DNA of 64,000 nt from Agromyces mediolanus (lineage in GTDB: Bacteria; Actinomycetota; Actinomycetes; Actinomycetales; Microbacteriaceae), in NCBI RefSeq assembly GCF_023715325.1, contig NZ_JAMBNX010000006.1, positions 62,001 to 126,000 of the forward strand, read 5' to 3'. This document shows positions 63,397 to 64,000 of the stretch, in pieces. Each line of letters starts with the position of its first letter. Within the stretch, counting starts at the first letter, position 1. The notes below the pieces were generated by a model that saw only the letters and a list, made by a program, of their open reading frames with translations, did not search any database and was not told the origin of the DNA. Both the position numbers and the translations under genes were made by a program.

Positions 63397-64000
63397 TGCT
63401 CGGCCGTCCTATTGTTGGTCTAGTTGTCCTGCTCGCTCCTGGAGCACCAGCGGGAGACTGGACCGATCTTGGAGGCTGGATCGGTAGCGAGGTAGTTGAT
63501 ATCGCGGCCGAGGTTCGCGCTGAGGGAGCAGCAGTCGAACCCGACGAACAGTCCGATGGTGCAGCTGACTCCGCATCAACGGAGACGGCGACCCCTCCAC
63601 CCCCACCCCCTCCCGCCAACTGCAGCCCGATGAACCCCGCGATCTGTGCCGCGCCGGAGCGGGAGGAGCCGGTGCCGCCGACGGATCCGGAGCAGCCCGA
63701 ACCGGCTCTGACGTTCAGCGATGTCGCTTCGTTCGCCCCGGGCCCGTCCGGGATGTCCAGCGAACCCTCGGGCTGGGCGATCGTGCGGCGCCCGGTCAAC
63801 CTCATCGCGGAGGCGGGCCCGGTGTCGCGAACCGGCTCCTTGCTCGGCCGCCCCGTCGAGGTGGCCTTCACCCCGGTCGGCTACGAGTGGCTGGCCTCGA
63901 CTGGTGAACGGTTGGTAGCCGACTCTGCTGGCCGCAGCTGGCGCGAGCTCGGCTCGCCGGAGCTCTCCAGCACCGAGACCTCGCTCCGCTTCGAACGGGC
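63387..64000 (+). CDS. Secreted protein of unknown function, C-terminus beyond window
   Basis: At least 204 residues, open at the window end. GTG 63387 lies 10 bases before the end of the lipoprotein gene. The N-terminus VRVVLGRPIVGLVVLLAPGA is a plausible signal peptide; then an acidic stretch, a run of seven Pro (63593-63615 region), Cys-containing CSPMNPAICAAPEREE and a more ordered part (VASFAPGPSG, WAIVRRPVNLIAEAG). It resembles proline-linker surface proteins that often follow small lipoproteins in Microbacteriaceae, but no domain is certain in the visible part. Confidence 0.72.
   Translation, partial: MRVVLGRPIVGLVVLLAPGAPAGDWTDLGGWIGSEVVDIAAEVRAEGAAVEPDEQSDGAADSASTETATPPPPPPPANCSPMNPAICAAPEREEPVPPTDPEQPEPALTFSDVASFAPGPSGMSSEPSGWAIVRRPVNLIAEAGPVSRTGSLLGRPVEVAFTPVGYEWLASTGERLVADSAGRSWRELGSPELSSTETSLRFER

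Noticed and set aside
1..64000. tRNA, rRNA, insertion sequence or prophage genes
   Set aside because: Looked for and not seen: no transposase, integrase or phage-type protein among the frames and no recognisable cloverleaf or rRNA segment.

Overview
The window is very G+C-rich, densely packed DNA from a high-G+C Gram-positive bacterium. Several traits fit Microbacteriaceae: GTG starts, ATGA-coupled operons, many apparently leaderless genes with a TAnnnT box 6-7 nt before the start codon, an LAETG sortase signal, CIRCE plus HAIR heat-shock operators, and extragenic inverted repeats built on CTTCGACAAGCTCAGCGAAC. The genus cannot be fixed from the sequence alone. I see no rRNA, tRNA, CRISPR array, insertion sequence or prophage.

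Layout. (1) 1-9019: a peptide-import operon on the minus strand (S51/cyanophycinase-like peptidase, binding protein, two permeases, fused double ATPase cut by the window edge). It is divergent from an RpiR-type regulator, and an M20 peptidase follows. (2) 9244-10758: a good promoter, a 37-codon ORF, a strongly structured leader and rtcB (RNA ligase). (3) 10858-24227: a cupin-XRE regulator divergent from a 12-gene operon. The operon holds a second peptide ABC importer, two candidate peptidases/hydrolases, a DapA-family enzyme and three subunits of an FAD/[2Fe-2S] amino-acid dehydrogenase; the set resembles hydroxyproline-peptide catabolism. (4) 24739-31392: mixed genes (EamA transporter, F420/NADP-reductase-like protein, beta-propeller lipoprotein, alpha/beta hydrolase, DUF1905, MetE-like protein, Ogt, Hsp20). 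(5) 31461-41605: a MurNAc/muropeptide salvage cluster (sortase-anchored PBP4B-like serine hydrolase, MurR-type regulator, cytoplasmic beta-lactamase-fold hydrolase, MurQ, CUT1 sugar ABC importer, BadF-type sugar kinase). (6) 41615-51155: small regulator/enzyme units (NmrA-like/HxlR, TetR, FBP-domain protein, SNF2 helicase, MFS/PNPOx/MarR, 3-hydroxyacyl-CoA dehydrogenase). (7) 51233-55152: a heterodimeric ABC exporter. (8) 55434-62637: metH, convergent with a DUF4430 lipoprotein / fused ECF transporter operon that may supply its cobalamin. (9) 62830-64000: two secreted proteins of unknown function, the second cut by the window edge, with visibly lower G+C.

How it fits together: three of the large units follow one plan (ABC uptake of an oligomeric or cell-wall nutrient, intracellular hydrolysis, funnel into central metabolism), each with its own divergent or adjacent regulator (RpiR, XRE-cupin, MurR-like RpiR). 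Between genes there are two families of palindromic repeats, including an apparently uniform 73-bp element with three copies, each preceded by a C-rich tract.
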